A DNA stretch of 64,000 bases from Streptomyces sp. cg36 (GCF_041080675.1 NZ_CP163520.1:6787501-6851500); one strand, 5' to 3'. Numbered from the stretch's first letter, positions 41,263 to 50,050 are shown. The notes: generated from the sequence alone by a model not told the origin. Made by a program: numbers and translations.

Positions 41263-41954
41263 CACCGGCTCCAGCCGCCGCCGAGCTCCGGCCCGAGCCA
41301 ACTCGGCGCCGCCGCGCGGAAGTCGGCGGCCGGAAGCCGGCCCGCGCCCTCCGGCACCACGCCGACCAGCGGCGATCCGGCCGATTCCGGCAGGTCCGCG
41401 AGGTTGCAGAGCGAGGCCAGGTCCGGCTCGGCGGGCCAGCTGCCGACGACCAGGCCCGCGCACTCAAGGCCCCGGGCGCGCAGTGCCTCGCCGGTGAGGG
41501 CCGCCATGTTGAGCGTGCCGAGTCCGGCCGGGGTCACGACCAGGACGGGTGCGCCGAGCAGCCGCGCCGCGTCGGCGAGCGTGCCGCCCGCGGCGTCGAG
41601 GCGGACCAGGAGGCCGCCCGCGCCCTCCACCAGCACCAGGTCGTGCTCGGTGGCGAGCTTCGCGGCGGCCTTGGCCACGTCCTCGGGGTGCACCGGGGTC
41701 ATCCCGGCCCGCCGGGCCGCCGTGTCGGGGGCCAACGGCTCGGGGAAGCGGGCGAGTTCGAGGCCGGTGACGTCGTCGCCCGCCAGGCGCCGCACCTCCG
41801 CGACGTCGCCGGGCTCGCCGGGGGCGACGCCCGTCTGGGCGGGCTTGAGGACGGCCACCGAGCGTCCGGCGGCGCGTGCCACCGCGGCGACGGCCGCCGT
41901 GACGACCGTCTTGCCGATCTCCGTTCCCGTACCGCTCACGACCAGTACCGTCAT
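41262..41954 (-). CDS. bioD: Dethiobiotin synthetase
   Basis: A 230-residue P-loop ligase that closes the ureido ring of dethiobiotin from DAPA, CO2 and ATP. It starts [22 protein letters not shown], where GTGTEIGKT is the phosphate loop (about 8-16). LKPAQTG and [15 protein letters not shown] follow, both family landmarks. One base after its start is the bioA stop; its own stop overlaps the VOC start. Second-last step of the biotin pathway. Confidence 0.95.
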   Translation of the reverse strand: MTVLVVSGTGTEIGKTVVTAAVAAVARAAGRSVAVLKPAQTGVAPGEPGDVAEVRRLAGDDVTGLELARFPEPLAPDTAARRAGMTPVHPEDVAKAAAKLATEHDLVLVEGAGGLLVRLDAAGGTLADAARLLGAPVLVVTPAGLGTLNMAALTGEALRARGLECAGLVVGSWPAEPDLASLCNLADLPESAGSPLVGVVPEGAGRLPAADFRAAAPSWLGPELGGGWSR

Positions 41955-41955
41955 C

Positions 41956-43263
41956 TCAGCCCTCCCGTGCCGCCGCGCCCACCGCTCGGCAGATGCGCGC
42001 CAGATCCTCGTCGTCGGTCACGTACGGCGGCATCGTGTAGACGAGGTCGCGGAACGGGCGCAGCCACACGCCCTCGCGCACCGCCGCCCGGGTCGCGGCC
42101 GCCATGTCCACCTCGTGGTCGAGCTGGACGACGCCGATGCCGCCGAGTACGCGTACGTCCCGCACGCCCGGGGCTCCGGAGTACTCGCCGAGCCCTTGGC
42201 GCATACCCGTCTCCAGGCGCTTGACCTCACCCTGCCAGTCCTGGGACAGCAGCAGTTCGATCGAAGCGCAGGCGACGGCGGCGGCCAGCGGGTTGGCCAT
42301 GTACGTCGGGCCGTGCGCGAGGACCGGGACCTCGCCAGAGGAGATGCCCTCGGCGACCCGGGTCGTGCACAGCGTCGCGGCCATCGACAGATAGCCGCCG
42401 GTCATCGCCTTGCCCACGCACAGCACGTCCGGCGAGACGGCGGCGTGTTCGGAGGCGAAGAGGGTGCCGGTGCGGCCGAAGCCGGTGGCGATCTCGTCGA
42501 AGACCAGCAGCACGTCGTGCTCGTCGCACAGCTCGCGCAGCACCCGCAGATAGCCGGGGGAGTGGAACCGCATCCCGCCCGCGTTCTGCACCACCGGCTC
42601 GACGATCACCGCCGCCACCTCGTGGGCGTGCCGGGCGAGGGTCTCGCGCAGCCGGCGTACGTACGCCTCGTCCGGCTCCGCGTCGTACCCGGTCGGGGGC
42701 GCGTCCACGAAGACCTGCTCCGGCAGCCTGCCGGACCACAGCGCGTGCATGCCGCCGTCCGGGTCGCAGACCGACATCGGCTGCCAGGTGTCGCCGTGGT
42801 AGCCGCCGCGCCAGGTCAGCAGCCGCTGCTTGGCGGGCCGCCCGACCGACTTCCAGTACTGCAGGCACATCTTGATGGCGACCTCGACCGAGACCGAGCC
42901 GGAGTCGCTGAGGAAGACGTGCTGGAGCGGCTCGGGGGTGATCTCGACGAGCTTGACGCAGAGCCGCACGGCGGGCTCGTGGGTGAGCCCGCCGAACATC
43001 ACATGGCTCATCCGGTCCAGCTGGCCGTGTGCGGCGGCGTTGAGGACCGGGTGGTTGTAGCCGTGCAGCGCCGACCACCACGACGCCATGCCGTCGACGA
43101 GCTCGCGCTGCCCGTGCGCCTCCTCGGCGAGCCGCAGCCGGACCCCGGACGCGGACTCCACGACCAGCGGTTCCTGGCGGCCCGGCATCGGGCCGTAGGG
43201 GTGCCAGACGTGCTGCCGGTCCAGGGCGCGCAGCTCGGTGACGCCGTAACCGGGGTCAGGCAT
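41956..43263 (-). CDS. bioA: Adenosylmethionine-8-amino-7-oxononanoate aminotransferase
   Basis: A 435-residue class III aminotransferase that converts KAPA to DAPA using SAM as amino donor. Landmarks: HVWHPYGPM near 16-24, [31 protein letters not shown], and the PLP lysine in [12 protein letters not shown]. Start ATG at 43263, eight bases inside the end of bioB. Followed by bioD one base after its stop. Length normal for BioA. Confidence 0.95.
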   Translation of the reverse strand: MPDPGYGVTELRALDRQHVWHPYGPMPGRQEPLVVESASGVRLRLAEEAHGQRELVDGMASWWSALHGYNHPVLNAAAHGQLDRMSHVMFGGLTHEPAVRLCVKLVEITPEPLQHVFLSDSGSVSVEVAIKMCLQYWKSVGRPAKQRLLTWRGGYHGDTWQPMSVCDPDGGMHALWSGRLPEQVFVDAPPTGYDAEPDEAYVRRLRETLARHAHEVAAVIVEPVVQNAGGMRFHSPGYLRVLRELCDEHDVLLVFDEIATGFGRTGTLFASEHAAVSPDVLCVGKAMTGGYLSMAATLCTTRVAEGISSGEVPVLAHGPTYMANPLAAAVACASIELLLSQDWQGEVKRLETGMRQGLGEYSGAPGVRDVRVLGGIGVVQLDHEVDMAAATRAAVREGVWLRPFRDLVYTMPPYVTDDEDLARICRAVGAAAREG

Positions 43264-44479
43264 TGGGGGCGAGGTCCGTTCCGGCGCCCCGGCGGCGCAC
43301 GGCGACCAGGTCCGTGCGGGCCTCGGGGACCTCGGTGGCGGCGGCCGGGGCCGGGGCGGACTGGCCGCACGGGCCGCAGCCCGCGCCCTCGGCGTGCGCA
43401 CCGCAGGCGCCGCCCTCGTGGGAGCCGCAGCCGCCGGCCGCGTGCGAGCCGCAGCCCGCGCCGGCCAGGGCGTCGGCGCGGTGCTCGGGGAGCGTGGTCG
43501 TGCCCGCGCCCTCCACCTCGAACCCGGCGTCCGCGATCATCTCCAGGTCGGCCTTGCCCTCCTGGCCCTCACTGGTGAGGTAGTCGCCGAGGAAGATCGA
43601 GTTGACCAGGTTCAGGGCCAGCGGCTGCATCGTGCGCAGATGCACCTCGCGCCCGCCCGCGAGCCGCACCTCGACGTCCGGGCAGACGAACCGGACCATC
43701 GCGAGGATGCGCAGACAGCGCTGCGGGGTGAGGTTCCACTCCTTGGCGAGCGGGGTGCCCTCGAACGGGATGAGGAAGTTGACCGGGACCGAGTCCGGGT
43801 CCAGCTCGCGCAGCGCGAAGACCACGTCGACCAGGTCCTCGTCGCTCTCGCCCATGCCCGCGATCAGACCGGAGCAGGCGGAGAGCCCGGCGCCGTGCGC
43901 CTTCTGCACGGTGTCCACGCGGTCGGCGTAGGTGTGGGTGGTCGTGATGTCCCCGTACGTCCCCTCGGACGTGTTGAGGTTGTGGTTGTACGCGTCGGCG
44001 CCGGCCGCGCGCAGCCGCTCGGCCTGGCCGTCCGAGAGCAGACCGAGGCAGGCGCACACCTCGACGCCCTCGTTCTGCTCCTTGATGGCCTCGATGGTCT
44101 GCGAGACCCGGTCCACGTCGCGGTCGGTCGGCCCCCGGCCGCTCGCCACCAGGCAGACCCGCTTGGCGCCGCCCGCGACACCGGCGGCGGCGGCCTTGGA
44201 CGCCTCGTCCGGCTTCAGCCAGGTGTACTTGAGGATCTCGGCCTTGGAGCCGAGGCGCTGCGAGCAGTACGAGCAGTCCTCCGGGCACAGCCCCGACTTC
44301 AGGTTCACCAGGTAGTTCAGCTTCACCCGGCGCCCGAACCACTGACGGCGCACCTTGCCGGCCGCGGCCACCACGTCGAGCAGTTCCTCGTCGGAGGTCG
44401 CCAGTACGGCGAGCGCCTCTTCACGGCTCGGCAGCTCGCGCCGCAGCCCCTTGTCCACCAGCGTGTTCAGCAGGTCCAT
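43256..44479 (-). CDS. bioB: Biotin synthase with Cys/His-repeat tail
   Basis: A 407-residue radical-SAM enzyme that inserts sulfur into dethiobiotin. The radical-SAM cluster Cys are C65, C69, C72 (CPEDCSYC). Further conserved segments are YNHNLNTS and [13 protein letters not shown]. The family is usually about 320-350 residues; here a tail follows with three CG(S/A)H units and a CGPCG motif at about 340-375, then an Ala/Pro-rich end. The tail could bind Fe, Zn or Ni, or supply sulfur. Start ATG at 44479 with AAGGA eight bases upstream. First gene of bioB-A-D-VOC. Confidence 0.94.
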   Translation of the reverse strand: MDLLNTLVDKGLRRELPSREEALAVLATSDEELLDVVAAAGKVRRQWFGRRVKLNYLVNLKSGLCPEDCSYCSQRLGSKAEILKYTWLKPDEASKAAAAGVAGGAKRVCLVASGRGPTDRDVDRVSQTIEAIKEQNEGVEVCACLGLLSDGQAERLRAAGADAYNHNLNTSEGTYGDITTTHTYADRVDTVQKAHGAGLSACSGLIAGMGESDEDLVDVVFALRELDPDSVPVNFLIPFEGTPLAKEWNLTPQRCLRILAMVRFVCPDVEVRLAGGREVHLRTMQPLALNLVNSIFLGDYLTSEGQEGKADLEMIADAGFEVEGAGTTTLPEHRADALAGAGCGSHAAGGCGSHEGGACGAHAEGAGCGPCGQSAPAPAAATEVPEARTDLVAVRRRGAGTDLAPNA

Positions 44480-44545
44480 GGCGCCGATCCTTGCCCAAGA
44501 CCCCGCTTCCAGCCAAGGAGGGATCGTACAACTGCGCTCCTCGAA

Positions 44546-44592
44546 GGTGTGTGTATTGCCACACCCTGACCTCGCCCGCGCCGGAATAGGGT
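44546..44592. promoter_or_regulatory. Inverted repeat and promoter in the bioB-bioF divergent region
   Basis: GGTGTG (44546-44551), an 8-nt spacer, and CACACC (44560-44565) form a perfect inverted repeat. A TAGGGT -10-like hexamer for bioF lies at 44587-44592. On the minus strand the repeat covers a plausible TACACA -10 for bioB. It is a candidate operator that would control both directions. It is not the BioQ consensus (TGAAC-N4-GTTCA). Confidence 0.45.
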
Positions 44593-44623
44593 CTGTGCGC
44601 TGCCTACAAAAGGGATCTCCACC

Positions 44624-45766
44624 ATGCCCCGAGCGCCATTCGACTGGATCGACGGAGCGACCGAGCGGCGCGAGCGCGCCGGTCTCGTACGGGTGCTCCG
44701 GCCGCGCGCGGCCGACCAGGACCTGCTCGACCTGGCCGGCAACGACTACCTCGGGCTGACCCGCCACCCGGCGGTCACCGAAGGCGCGGCCGGGGCGGCC
44801 CGCCGCTGGGGCGCGGGCGCCACCGGCTCCCGTCTGGTCACCGGCACCACGGCGCTCCACACCGAGCTGGAGGAGTCCCTCGCCCGGTTCTGCGGCTTCG
44901 AGGCGGCGCTGGTCTTCTCCTCGGGGTACGCGGCGAACCTGGCGGCGCTGACCGCGCTCGGCGAGCGGGACTCGCTGATCGTGTCCGACGCGGGCAACCA
45001 CGCCTCCATCGTCGACGGCTGCCGGCTCTCGCGCGCGGCCACGGCGGTGGTCCCGCACGCGGACCCGGAGGCGGTGCGCAAGGCGCTGGACGCCCACGAC
45101 GGGGCGGCGCTGGTGGTGAGCGACTCGGTGTTCTCGGTGGACGGGGACGCGGCCCCGCTGGGCGCGCTCGCCGCCGCCTGCCGGGAGTTCGGCGCGGCCC
45201 TGGTGGTGGACGACGCGCACGGGCTCGGGGTGCTGGGCGAGGGCGGGCGGGGCGCGCCGCACGCGGCCGGGCTCGCGGGCGACGGCGACGTGGTCGCCAC
45301 CGTGACCCTGTCGAAGTCGCTGGGCAGCCAGGGCGGGGCGGTGCTGGGCCCGGAGCGGGTGATCCGGCACCTGGTCAACGCGGCCCGTACGTTCATCTTC
45401 GACACGGGGCTCGCGCCCGCGTCGGTGGGCGGGGCGCTGGCGGCGCTGCGGCTGATCGAGGCGGAGCCGCAGCGGGCGGGCCGGGCCCGCGCGGTGGCGG
45501 CCGAGCTGTACGCGCGGCTGACGGCGGCGGGGCTGACGGCGGCGCGCCCGGACGCCGCCGTGGTCTCGGTGCGGGCGCCCTCGCCGGAGCAGGCGGTGCA
45601 GTGGGCGGCGCGGTGCCGCGGGGCGGGGCTCGCGGTGGGGTGCTTCCGTCCGCCGTCGGTGCCGGACGGGATCTCCCGGCTGCGGCTGACCGCCCGGGCG
45701 GACTTGACGGGCAGTCAGATCGACTGGGCGGTGGACACGGTCCTGCGGACCGCGCCCACCGTGTAG
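44624..45766 (+). CDS. bioF: 8-amino-7-oxononanoate synthase
   Basis: A 380-residue alpha-oxoamine synthase (PLP) that condenses pimeloyl-ACP/CoA with alanine to give KAPA. Motifs: [37 protein letters not shown], and the PLP lysine in [12 protein letters not shown]. Start ATG at 44624 with AAAGGG upstream. Divergent from bioB, 144 bp apart, so the two promoters face away and share a candidate operator. Convergent with the DUF397 gene 17 bp beyond its stop. Confidence 0.94.
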   Translation: MPRAPFDWIDGATERRERAGLVRVLRPRAADQDLLDLAGNDYLGLTRHPAVTEGAAGAARRWGAGATGSRLVTGTTALHTELEESLARFCGFEAALVFSSGYAANLAALTALGERDSLIVSDAGNHASIVDGCRLSRAATAVVPHADPEAVRKALDAHDGAALVVSDSVFSVDGDAAPLGALAAACREFGAALVVDDAHGLGVLGEGGRGAPHAAGLAGDGDVVATVTLSKSLGSQGGAVLGPERVIRHLVNAARTFIFDTGLAPASVGGALAALRLIEAEPQRAGRARAVAAELYARLTAAGLTAARPDAAVVSVRAPSPEQAVQWAARCRGAGLAVGCFRPPSVPDGISRLRLTARADLTGSQIDWAVDTVLRTAPTV

Positions 45767-45783
45767 TCCCCCGTTGGGCGTAC

Positions 45784-46029
45784 TCAACTCCTGCTGTCGG
45801 GCGCCTCGTTGAGCTCGACGGACAGGCCGGAAAGGAAGCTGTGCCAGGCCCGCGCTCCGAAGAGCAGCGCGGGGCCGGCGGTCCGCTTGGAGTCGCGGAC
45901 GGCCAGCAGTGCGGCGTCGAGGAATGCGGCCTCGACGCAATTGTTCATTCCTGTACTACGGCTGCTGCGCCGCCATTGCGCGCCTTCCAGAGAAGTGCTG
46001 GAAGGTACATGCGCGGGGGGTGCGGGCAT
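45784..46029 (-). CDS. DUF397 domain protein
   Basis: An 81-residue DUF397 protein with the family pattern [48 protein letters not shown]. Such proteins sit next to HTH-DUF5753 regulators in Streptomyces (whiJ, bldB-like loci) and are thought to act with or as antagonists of the regulator. It lies ten bases downstream of that regulator. The ATG at 46029 has GGAGG four bases upstream; a second ATG at 46032 precedes it. Confidence 0.9.
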   Translation of the reverse strand: MPAPPAHVPSSTSLEGAQWRRSSRSTGMNNCVEAAFLDAALLAVRDSKRTAGPALLFGARAWHSFLSGLSVELNEAPDSRS

Positions 46030-46039
46030 CATGCCTCCC

Positions 46040-46897
46040 TTACACGCCGTCAGCCATCCCGGCGATGAGATTCAATGAGTGCTGGAACGAAAGGGCCTGC
46101 GCCTCGACCGTATGGAACGCGGCGCTGTACGCCTCAAGGTCTTCTCTCCGTTCGAGATAGAGGCTACTCGTCAAGTGGTCGATAACCACAACGTCCAGAT
46201 CAGAAATGTGCGGAAAAGAGAAGATAATGAAAGGGCCGGTGAGCCCGATATGGCCACCGCTGCTGAAAGGCAGCACCCGCAGCCGCACCTGCGGCAGCCG
46301 GGCCACTTCGGCGAGATGGCGCAACTGCCGCCGCATCACGGCCGCCCCGCCCACCGCGCGGTGCAGCGCCGCCTCGTCCACCACCGCGCTCAGCTCCAGC
46401 GGCGGATCCGCCCGCAGCACCTCCTGGCGCGCCAGCCGAACCTCCACCAGTGAGTCCACCCGCGCCGCGTCGAGATGGCCGAGAGCCGCCCGGGTGACCG
46501 CGCGCGCGTACTCGGGCGTCTGGAGCAGCCCGGGCACCACCGACGTCTCCAGGGTGCGCGCGGCCGACGCCTGGGACTCCAGGCTGATGAAGTCCCGGTA
46601 CTGCGGCGGCAGCAGCCCGCGGTAGGCGTGCCACCACTGGCCGCCCCGGCCGTCGGCCGAGCCCGCGAGCGCCTCCAGGAGCGCCCGCAGCGCCGGGTCG
46701 GCGACCCCGTACACCGCGAGCAGCCGGGTCACGTCGGCGGGCCGCACCCCGCTGCGGCCGGTCTCGATCCGGCTCACCTTGGACTGGTGCCAGCCCAGTT
46801 GCCGGGCCACCTCGCCGCTGGTGAGGGCGGCGGCGCAGCGCAGCCTCCGCAGTTCCTCGCCGAGTTTGCGGCGGCGTACCGCGGGGCCGTGCCACAT
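46040..46897 (-). CDS. HTH-XRE/DUF5753 regulator (WhiJ-like)
   Basis: A 285-residue regulator. An XRE-type helix-turn-helix (about 8-65: LGEELRRLRCAAALTSGEVARQLGWHQSKVSRIETGRSGVRPADV) is followed by a DUF5753 domain (about 100-275: LETSVVPGLLQTPEYARAV). These regulators form sets with DUF397 and a serine-kinase-like ATPase and influence development and antibiotic production. GGAGGAG lies just upstream of the ATG at 46897. The gene set here is DUF397, regulator and divergent ATPase. Confidence 0.92.
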   Translation of the reverse strand: MWHGPAVRRRKLGEELRRLRCAAALTSGEVARQLGWHQSKVSRIETGRSGVRPADVTRLLAVYGVADPALRALLEALAGSADGRGGQWWHAYRGLLPPQYRDFISLESQASAARTLETSVVPGLLQTPEYARAVTRAALGHLDAARVDSLVEVRLARQEVLRADPPLELSAVVDEAALHRAVGGAAVMRRQLRHLAEVARLPQVRLRVLPFSSGGHIGLTGPFIIFSFPHISDLDVVVIDHLTSSLYLERREDLEAYSAAFHTVEAQALSFQHSLNLIAGMADGV

Positions 46898-47140
46898 GAG
46901 TCTCTCCTCCCACCCGGCCGGGATTCGGGTGATGGGCAAGTGTGGCTCCCAAATACGGTCCTTCGTCGCAGAGTTCACCGCTTTGAGCGACAGATATATG
47001 CATATCTCGGTGGATCCGCGCATCGAGCGGCACGATGAGTGGCACTCTGGCGCGAAGCACAAGTCCGGGTCGTCCTCGCGTTCGTCCCGCTCGCCGCGCG
47101 ACGGGCGGGCCGGCCCGGGTGGGAAAGGGACAGCGTCGCC

Positions 47141-47572
47141 ATGGCAGACCACCACGAATCAACCGTCACTCTGCCGAGCGATCCCGCCTCGGTCTCCGCC
47201 GCCCGCAGACACGTCGCCGGAGTGCTCGTCGAGTGGGGTCTGCCGGCAGGTGGCGAAACCGCCGATACGATCCGCCTGATCGTCTCGGAGCTCGCGACCA
47301 ACGCCGTGCAGCACACCCTGGGCCAGTCGCCGACGTTCACGGTGGAGCTGCGTCTGGAGCGCGACGAGCAGCTCCACATCGGGGTCACGGACAGCCATCC
47401 GCGCTGGCCGAAACGGCTTCCCGCCGCGGTCCAGCAGGACAACGGGCGGGGCATGGTGATCATTCGCTGGCTGGCCGCCGAGTGCGGCGGCCGGCTCTCG
47501 GTGACGCCCACCCCCGACGGGGGCAAGACCGTCTGGATCGAGCTGCCCTGGACGGCGCCGGTCCAGAGCTGA
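47141..47572 (+). CDS. Anti-sigma/serine-kinase-like ATP-binding protein
   Basis: A 143-residue GHKL ATPase of RsbW/SpoIIAB type. The N-box helix is RLIVSELATNAVQHT near 48-62, the G1/G2 boxes GVTDSHPRWP and DNGRGMVIIRWLAAEC follow, and the G3 stretch GGKTVWIELPW closes it. A longer start (GTG 47039) adds a plausible but unproven N-terminus. Divergent from the HTH-DUF5753 gene, as in abaA- or whiJ-type loci. Anti-sigma kinase function is inferred from family, not shown. Confidence 0.88.
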   Translation: MADHHESTVTLPSDPASVSAARRHVAGVLVEWGLPAGGETADTIRLIVSELATNAVQHTLGQSPTFTVELRLERDEQLHIGVTDSHPRWPKRLPAAVQQDNGRGMVIIRWLAAECGGRLSVTPTPDGGKTVWIELPWTAPVQS

Positions 47573-47575
47573 GCC

Positions 47576-47615
47576 GGGTCCTCCCGCGCGCGGGCGCCCG
47601 CGCCCGGGAGGACCC
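47576..47615. terminator. Bidirectional terminator hairpin
   Basis: GGGTCCTCCCG (47576-47586) pairs perfectly with CGGGAGGACCC (47605-47615); the loop is itself GC-palindromic. It lies between the convergent ATPase and peptidase genes. Confidence 0.75.
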
Positions 47616-47634
47616 CCTGTGCCGGTCGCGCGGG

Positions 47635-48108
47635 TCAGCGCACGCGCCCGTACCAGACGCTCTTGGACCAGATCTTCTCCAGCTTGACCACGGAACCGGT
47701 CTTGGGGGAGTGCCAGATCTTGTTCTCGCCGGCGTAGATCCCGACGTGGTACACGTTCGAGCCGGAGTGGAAGAACACGAGGTCGCCGCGCTGGCGGGCG
47801 GACGACGAGACGTGGCGGGTGCTGTTGTACTGCTGCTGCGTGGTGCGCGGCAGCTTCTTGCCCGCCTTCTGGAACGAGTAGAGGGTGAGCCCCGAGCAGT
47901 CGAACCGGTACGGGCCGGTGGCGCCGTACTTGTAAGGCGATCCCTTCTTGGACGCGGCGACATTGAGCGCCTTCGTCGCGAGTGTCGCGGCGCTCGCCTC
48001 GCTGCTGGCGCCCGGCGCCAGCAGGGTGCCGCCGACGGCGGCGAGGGTGAGGGCGGAGACCGCGCCGACACGGGTCAGCAGGGACGGGACATGATTCTGC
48101 GCAGTCAT
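47635..48108 (-). CDS. Secreted NlpC/P60 (C40) peptidase
   Basis: A 157-residue exported cell-wall hydrolase. A signal peptide occupies about 1-40 (LLTRVGAVSALTLAAVGGTLLAPG, Ala-rich cleavage region). The NlpC/P60 core has YRFDCSGLTLYSFQ (catalytic Cys) and the His in NVYHVGIYAG, then a third polar residue near HSPKTG. It cleaves peptide stems of peptidoglycan. Start ATG at 48108 with GAAGGG upstream. It is preceded by a ydaO-type c-di-AMP riboswitch, a known regulator of Streptomyces wall hydrolases. A short one-domain version; no LysM or SH3 domain. Confidence 0.94.
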   Translation of the reverse strand: MTAQNHVPSLLTRVGAVSALTLAAVGGTLLAPGASSEASAATLATKALNVAASKKGSPYKYGATGPYRFDCSGLTLYSFQKAGKKLPRTTQQQYNSTRHVSSSARQRGDLVFFHSGSNVYHVGIYAGENKIWHSPKTGSVVKLEKIWSKSVWYGRVR

Positions 48109-48127
48109 GCGCAACCCTTCGTCAAAC

Positions 48128-48310
48128 CGCCTGCGAAGGATGACCTGTCGGGTTCGGACTGGCGAAGATGCCCGGCCGCTCTCGCGGCTTCACCCCAAGG
48201 GCCTCCCGGTCTCCCGGTGGGCCCGCCGTGCTTGGGTCCTCCACTCCTGCCGATCCACTCAGTCGACCAGTCATCCGGGTGCGGCGGCAGGACTCGGCGT
48301 CCGCCCGGAC
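48128..48310 (-). promoter_or_regulatory. ydaO/yuaA c-di-AMP riboswitch
   Basis: The minus-strand leader of the peptidase gene has the conserved blocks of RF00379 in order: CGCCGAGTCCTGCCGCCG, CAGGAGTGGAGGACCCA, TTGGGGTGAAGCCGC, the CGGGCATCTTCGCC stretch, CCGAACCCGACAGGTCA and CCTTCGCAGGCG. Elements of this class bind c-di-AMP and switch off transcription of wall-lytic genes in actinobacteria. Roughly 20 nt separate it from the start codon, so the expression platform is short or overlaps the ribosome binding site. Confidence 0.9.
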
Positions 48311-48366
48311 CGCCCCGCCGCGGTGGCGGGGGCTTGTCGTCGGAAGGGATCTTGACCCAAAAGGTG

Positions 48367-48408
48367 TCGGATTTCCGAGCCGAAACAGTGTTTTGTGAGG
48401 CTCCTCAC
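48367..48408. promoter_or_regulatory. Two short palindromes upstream of the riboswitch
   Basis: TCGGA-TT-TCCGA (48367-48378) and GTGAGG-CT-CCTCAC (48395-48408), both perfect, lie 57-98 bp upstream of the riboswitch 5' end, where the promoter or an operator should be. The binder is unknown. Confidence 0.4.
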
Positions 48409-48525
48409 GACTGACCCGTTCGGGTGGACAGGGAAGTTTCGGCACTTCTGACAGGGCCTTTGACCAGCGGTGGAACGATTCATTCCGCTGGCTCGTACGC
48501 GTGCGGAGCAGTACGGGCGGTACGT

Positions 48526-48552
48526 CGTTCGGACGATCGGATCGTCCGAACG
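48526..48552. terminator. 27-bp perfect palindrome downstream of the clpP operon
   Basis: Thirteen-base arms CGTTCGGACGATC and GATCGTCCGAACG flank one central G. It sits 50 bp past the stop of the small clpP partner gene, on the strand it would terminate. Its perfect symmetry (no loop) suits a protein-binding site equally well. Confidence 0.5.
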
Positions 48553-48601
48553 TGGGACACCGACTCGTACCAACGCGGGGGGCGCCCGGGCGTCCGCGCG
48601 C

Positions 48602-48907
48602 TCACCCTGGGCCGGGCGGCGGCATCGTCAGACGGCCCGCCCTGCGCTCCCCGTCGAGGACGCGCAGCGCCCGCGCCAGCGTCTCGGAGTGCAGCTCCGA
48701 CTCGCCGCGCAGATGCATGGTCGTCAGCGCGTCCCGCAGCGCCACCGCCCGCCCGACCAGGGCCTGTGCCGCCCGCAGCGCGCCGTAGGTGTCCCGGTGC
48801 CGGGCGGGGTTGACGCGGCCCAGCTTGTCCAGCGCGTCCAGATACGCGTCGATCAGCTCGCCCTCGGCGCGGGTCAGCGCGGGCAGCGGTGGCAGTTCGG
48901 GGATCAC
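48602..48907 (-). CDS. Small helical protein coupled to clpP
   Basis: A 101-residue protein that I do not recognise. It reads [39 protein letters not shown] and then two helix-rich stretches to the end. Start GTG at 48907; the clpP stop lies inside its first codons (GTGA overlap of four bases), so translation is coupled. No signal peptide or membrane segment. It may be an adaptor or assembly factor of the protease, judged only by coupling. Downstream lies a 27-bp palindrome. Confidence 0.7.
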   Translation of the reverse strand: MIPELPPLPALTRAEGELIDAYLDALDKLGRVNPARHRDTYGALRAAQALVGRAVALRDALTTMHLRGESELHSETLARALRVLDGERRAGRLTMPPPGPG

Positions 48908-49545
48908 CGGTACTGCCTCCTCGGCCCGGACAGCGGGGTCTTGCGGCTGGTCACGACGTGGTCGACCAGGCCGTAGGCGAGCGCCGCCGGGGCGTCCAGG
49001 ATGGTGTCCCGCTCGATGTCGGCGCCGATCCGCTCGGTGGACTGCCCGGTGTGCCGTGCCAGCAGCTCCGTCAGCAGTGCCCGGCCGCGCTGGAGTTCCC
49101 TCGCCTGGATCTCCAGATCGGAGGGCTGGCCGCGCAGCGGCTCCTCGATCGAGGGCTGGTGGACGAGCACCCGCGCGCCGGGGAGTGCGAGCCGCTTGCC
49201 CGGCGTGCCCGCGGCCAGCAGTACCGCGGCGGCCGAGGCGGCCTGCCCGATGCACACCGTCTCCACGTCGCAGGCGACGAACCGGATCGTGTCGTAGATG
49301 GCCGTCATCGCGGTGAGCGAGCCGCCGGGGGAGTTGATGTAGAGCGAGATGTCCCGGTCCGGGTCGGCGTGCTCCAGGTGCATGAACTGGGCCATCAGAT
49401 CGTTGGCGGAGGTGTCGTCGACGGGAGTACCGAGGATGACGATCCGCTCTTCGAGCAGCTTGCCGTAGGGGTCGAGGGTGCGGACCCCGGTGGAGGTGCG
49501 TTCGGAGAACTCGGGCAGGACGTGGCGGGCGGACGGGCCGTGCAT
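48904..49545 (-). CDS. ClpP-family serine protease
   Basis: A 213-residue ClpP peptidase. The catalytic triad is present: S104 in [12 protein letters not shown]129 in VLVHQPS, D180 in [28 protein letters not shown] is the substrate-strand region. The usual M after the Ser (GQAASMGA) is Ala here, and the N-terminal 25 residues differ from housekeeping ClpP1/P2, so this is an accessory paralog. Start ATG at 49545. Divergent from an orphan Phd/YefM antitoxin, followed by a coupled small gene. No Clp ATPase gene is next to it. Confidence 0.9.
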   Translation of the reverse strand: MHGPSARHVLPEFSERTSTGVRTLDPYGKLLEERIVILGTPVDDTSANDLMAQFMHLEHADPDRDISLYINSPGGSLTAMTAIYDTIRFVACDVETVCIGQAASAAAVLLAAGTPGKRLALPGARVLVHQPSIEEPLRGQPSDLEIQARELQRGRALLTELLARHTGQSTERIGADIERDTILDAPAALAYGLVDHVVTSRKTPLSGPRRQYR

Positions 49546-49608
49546 GGCGGACCCCTTCTCGTACGGATGGCCCTGCTGGGCGCATCGGTCGACTGCCTCT
49601 GTAAAAAA

Positions 49609-49625
49609 TGTACAGGACGTACAGG
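49609..49625. promoter_or_regulatory. TGTACA-type direct repeats in the clpP-antitoxin promoter
   Basis: TGTACAGG (49609-49616) and CGTACAGG (49618-49625) are repeats nine bases apart, preceded by the A-tract GTAAAAAA (49601-49608). YefM antitoxins in E. coli recognise palindromes with a TGTACA core; the site lies 18-34 bp before the antitoxin ATG. Control of both genes by the antitoxin is inferred. Confidence 0.55.
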
Positions 49626-49642
49626 CCGTTATGATGGGGAGC

Positions 49643-49924
49643 ATGGCCCATGAGATTCCGGTGACGCAAGCCCGAGCTGAGCTCGCCGAGCTGATCAACC
49701 GCGTGGTGTACGGCGGCGAGCGGGTCGTGCTGACCCGGCACGGCAAGCCGCTCGTCGCCCTGGTGTCCGCCGCTGACCTGGAGCGACTCGAAGGAGCGGC
49801 GCAGGCGGCCGAGGAGCAGGTGATCAGTACGGTGACCTCGGTGCGCCCGGCCGTGTCCGCTCCCGGCGAACGGAGCCGGTTCGGCATCGCCGCCGAGCAC
49901 CGGCAGCCGCCGATGGGGGGCTGA
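49643..49924 (+). CDS. Orphan Phd/YefM-family antitoxin
   Basis: A 93-residue antitoxin-like DNA-binding protein. The N-terminal Phd/YefM fold is clear: [46 protein letters not shown]. The C-terminal half (about 55-93), usually the toxin-binding part, is Pro/Ala-rich and ends in PPMGG. No toxin gene (RelE/YoeB/Doc) is adjacent; the next gene is ureA. So it may work as a stand-alone repressor of the divergent clpP. In-frame ATG codons at 49631 and 49634 are alternative starts. Confidence 0.88.
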   Translation: MAHEIPVTQARAELAELINRVVYGGERVVLTRHGKPLVALVSAADLERLEGAAQAAEEQVISTVTSVRPAVSAPGERSRFGIAAEHRQPPMGG

Positions 49925-50020
49925 TCCGCCCCCGCGCCCCGCTGTCGCGCTCGCCCGCGATCGGCGGCCGTGGCGTCCGCGCGCGATCGATGCATTGGCC
50001 ATGGATATGCAAAGCGTCAG

Positions 50021-50050
50021 TTAACGAGCCGGAAAAACTTCCGCCGTAAC
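50021..50050 (+). promoter_or_regulatory. GlnR-box-like site upstream of ureA
   Basis: TTAAC (50021-50025), six bases, GAAAA (50032-50036), then GTAAC (50046-50050) resemble half-sites of the Streptomyces GlnR box (gTnAc-n6-GaAAc), with imperfect spacing. TAGGGT at 50108-50113 is a possible -10. GlnR control of ureA is known in S. coelicolor; this particular site is a guess. Confidence 0.35.
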
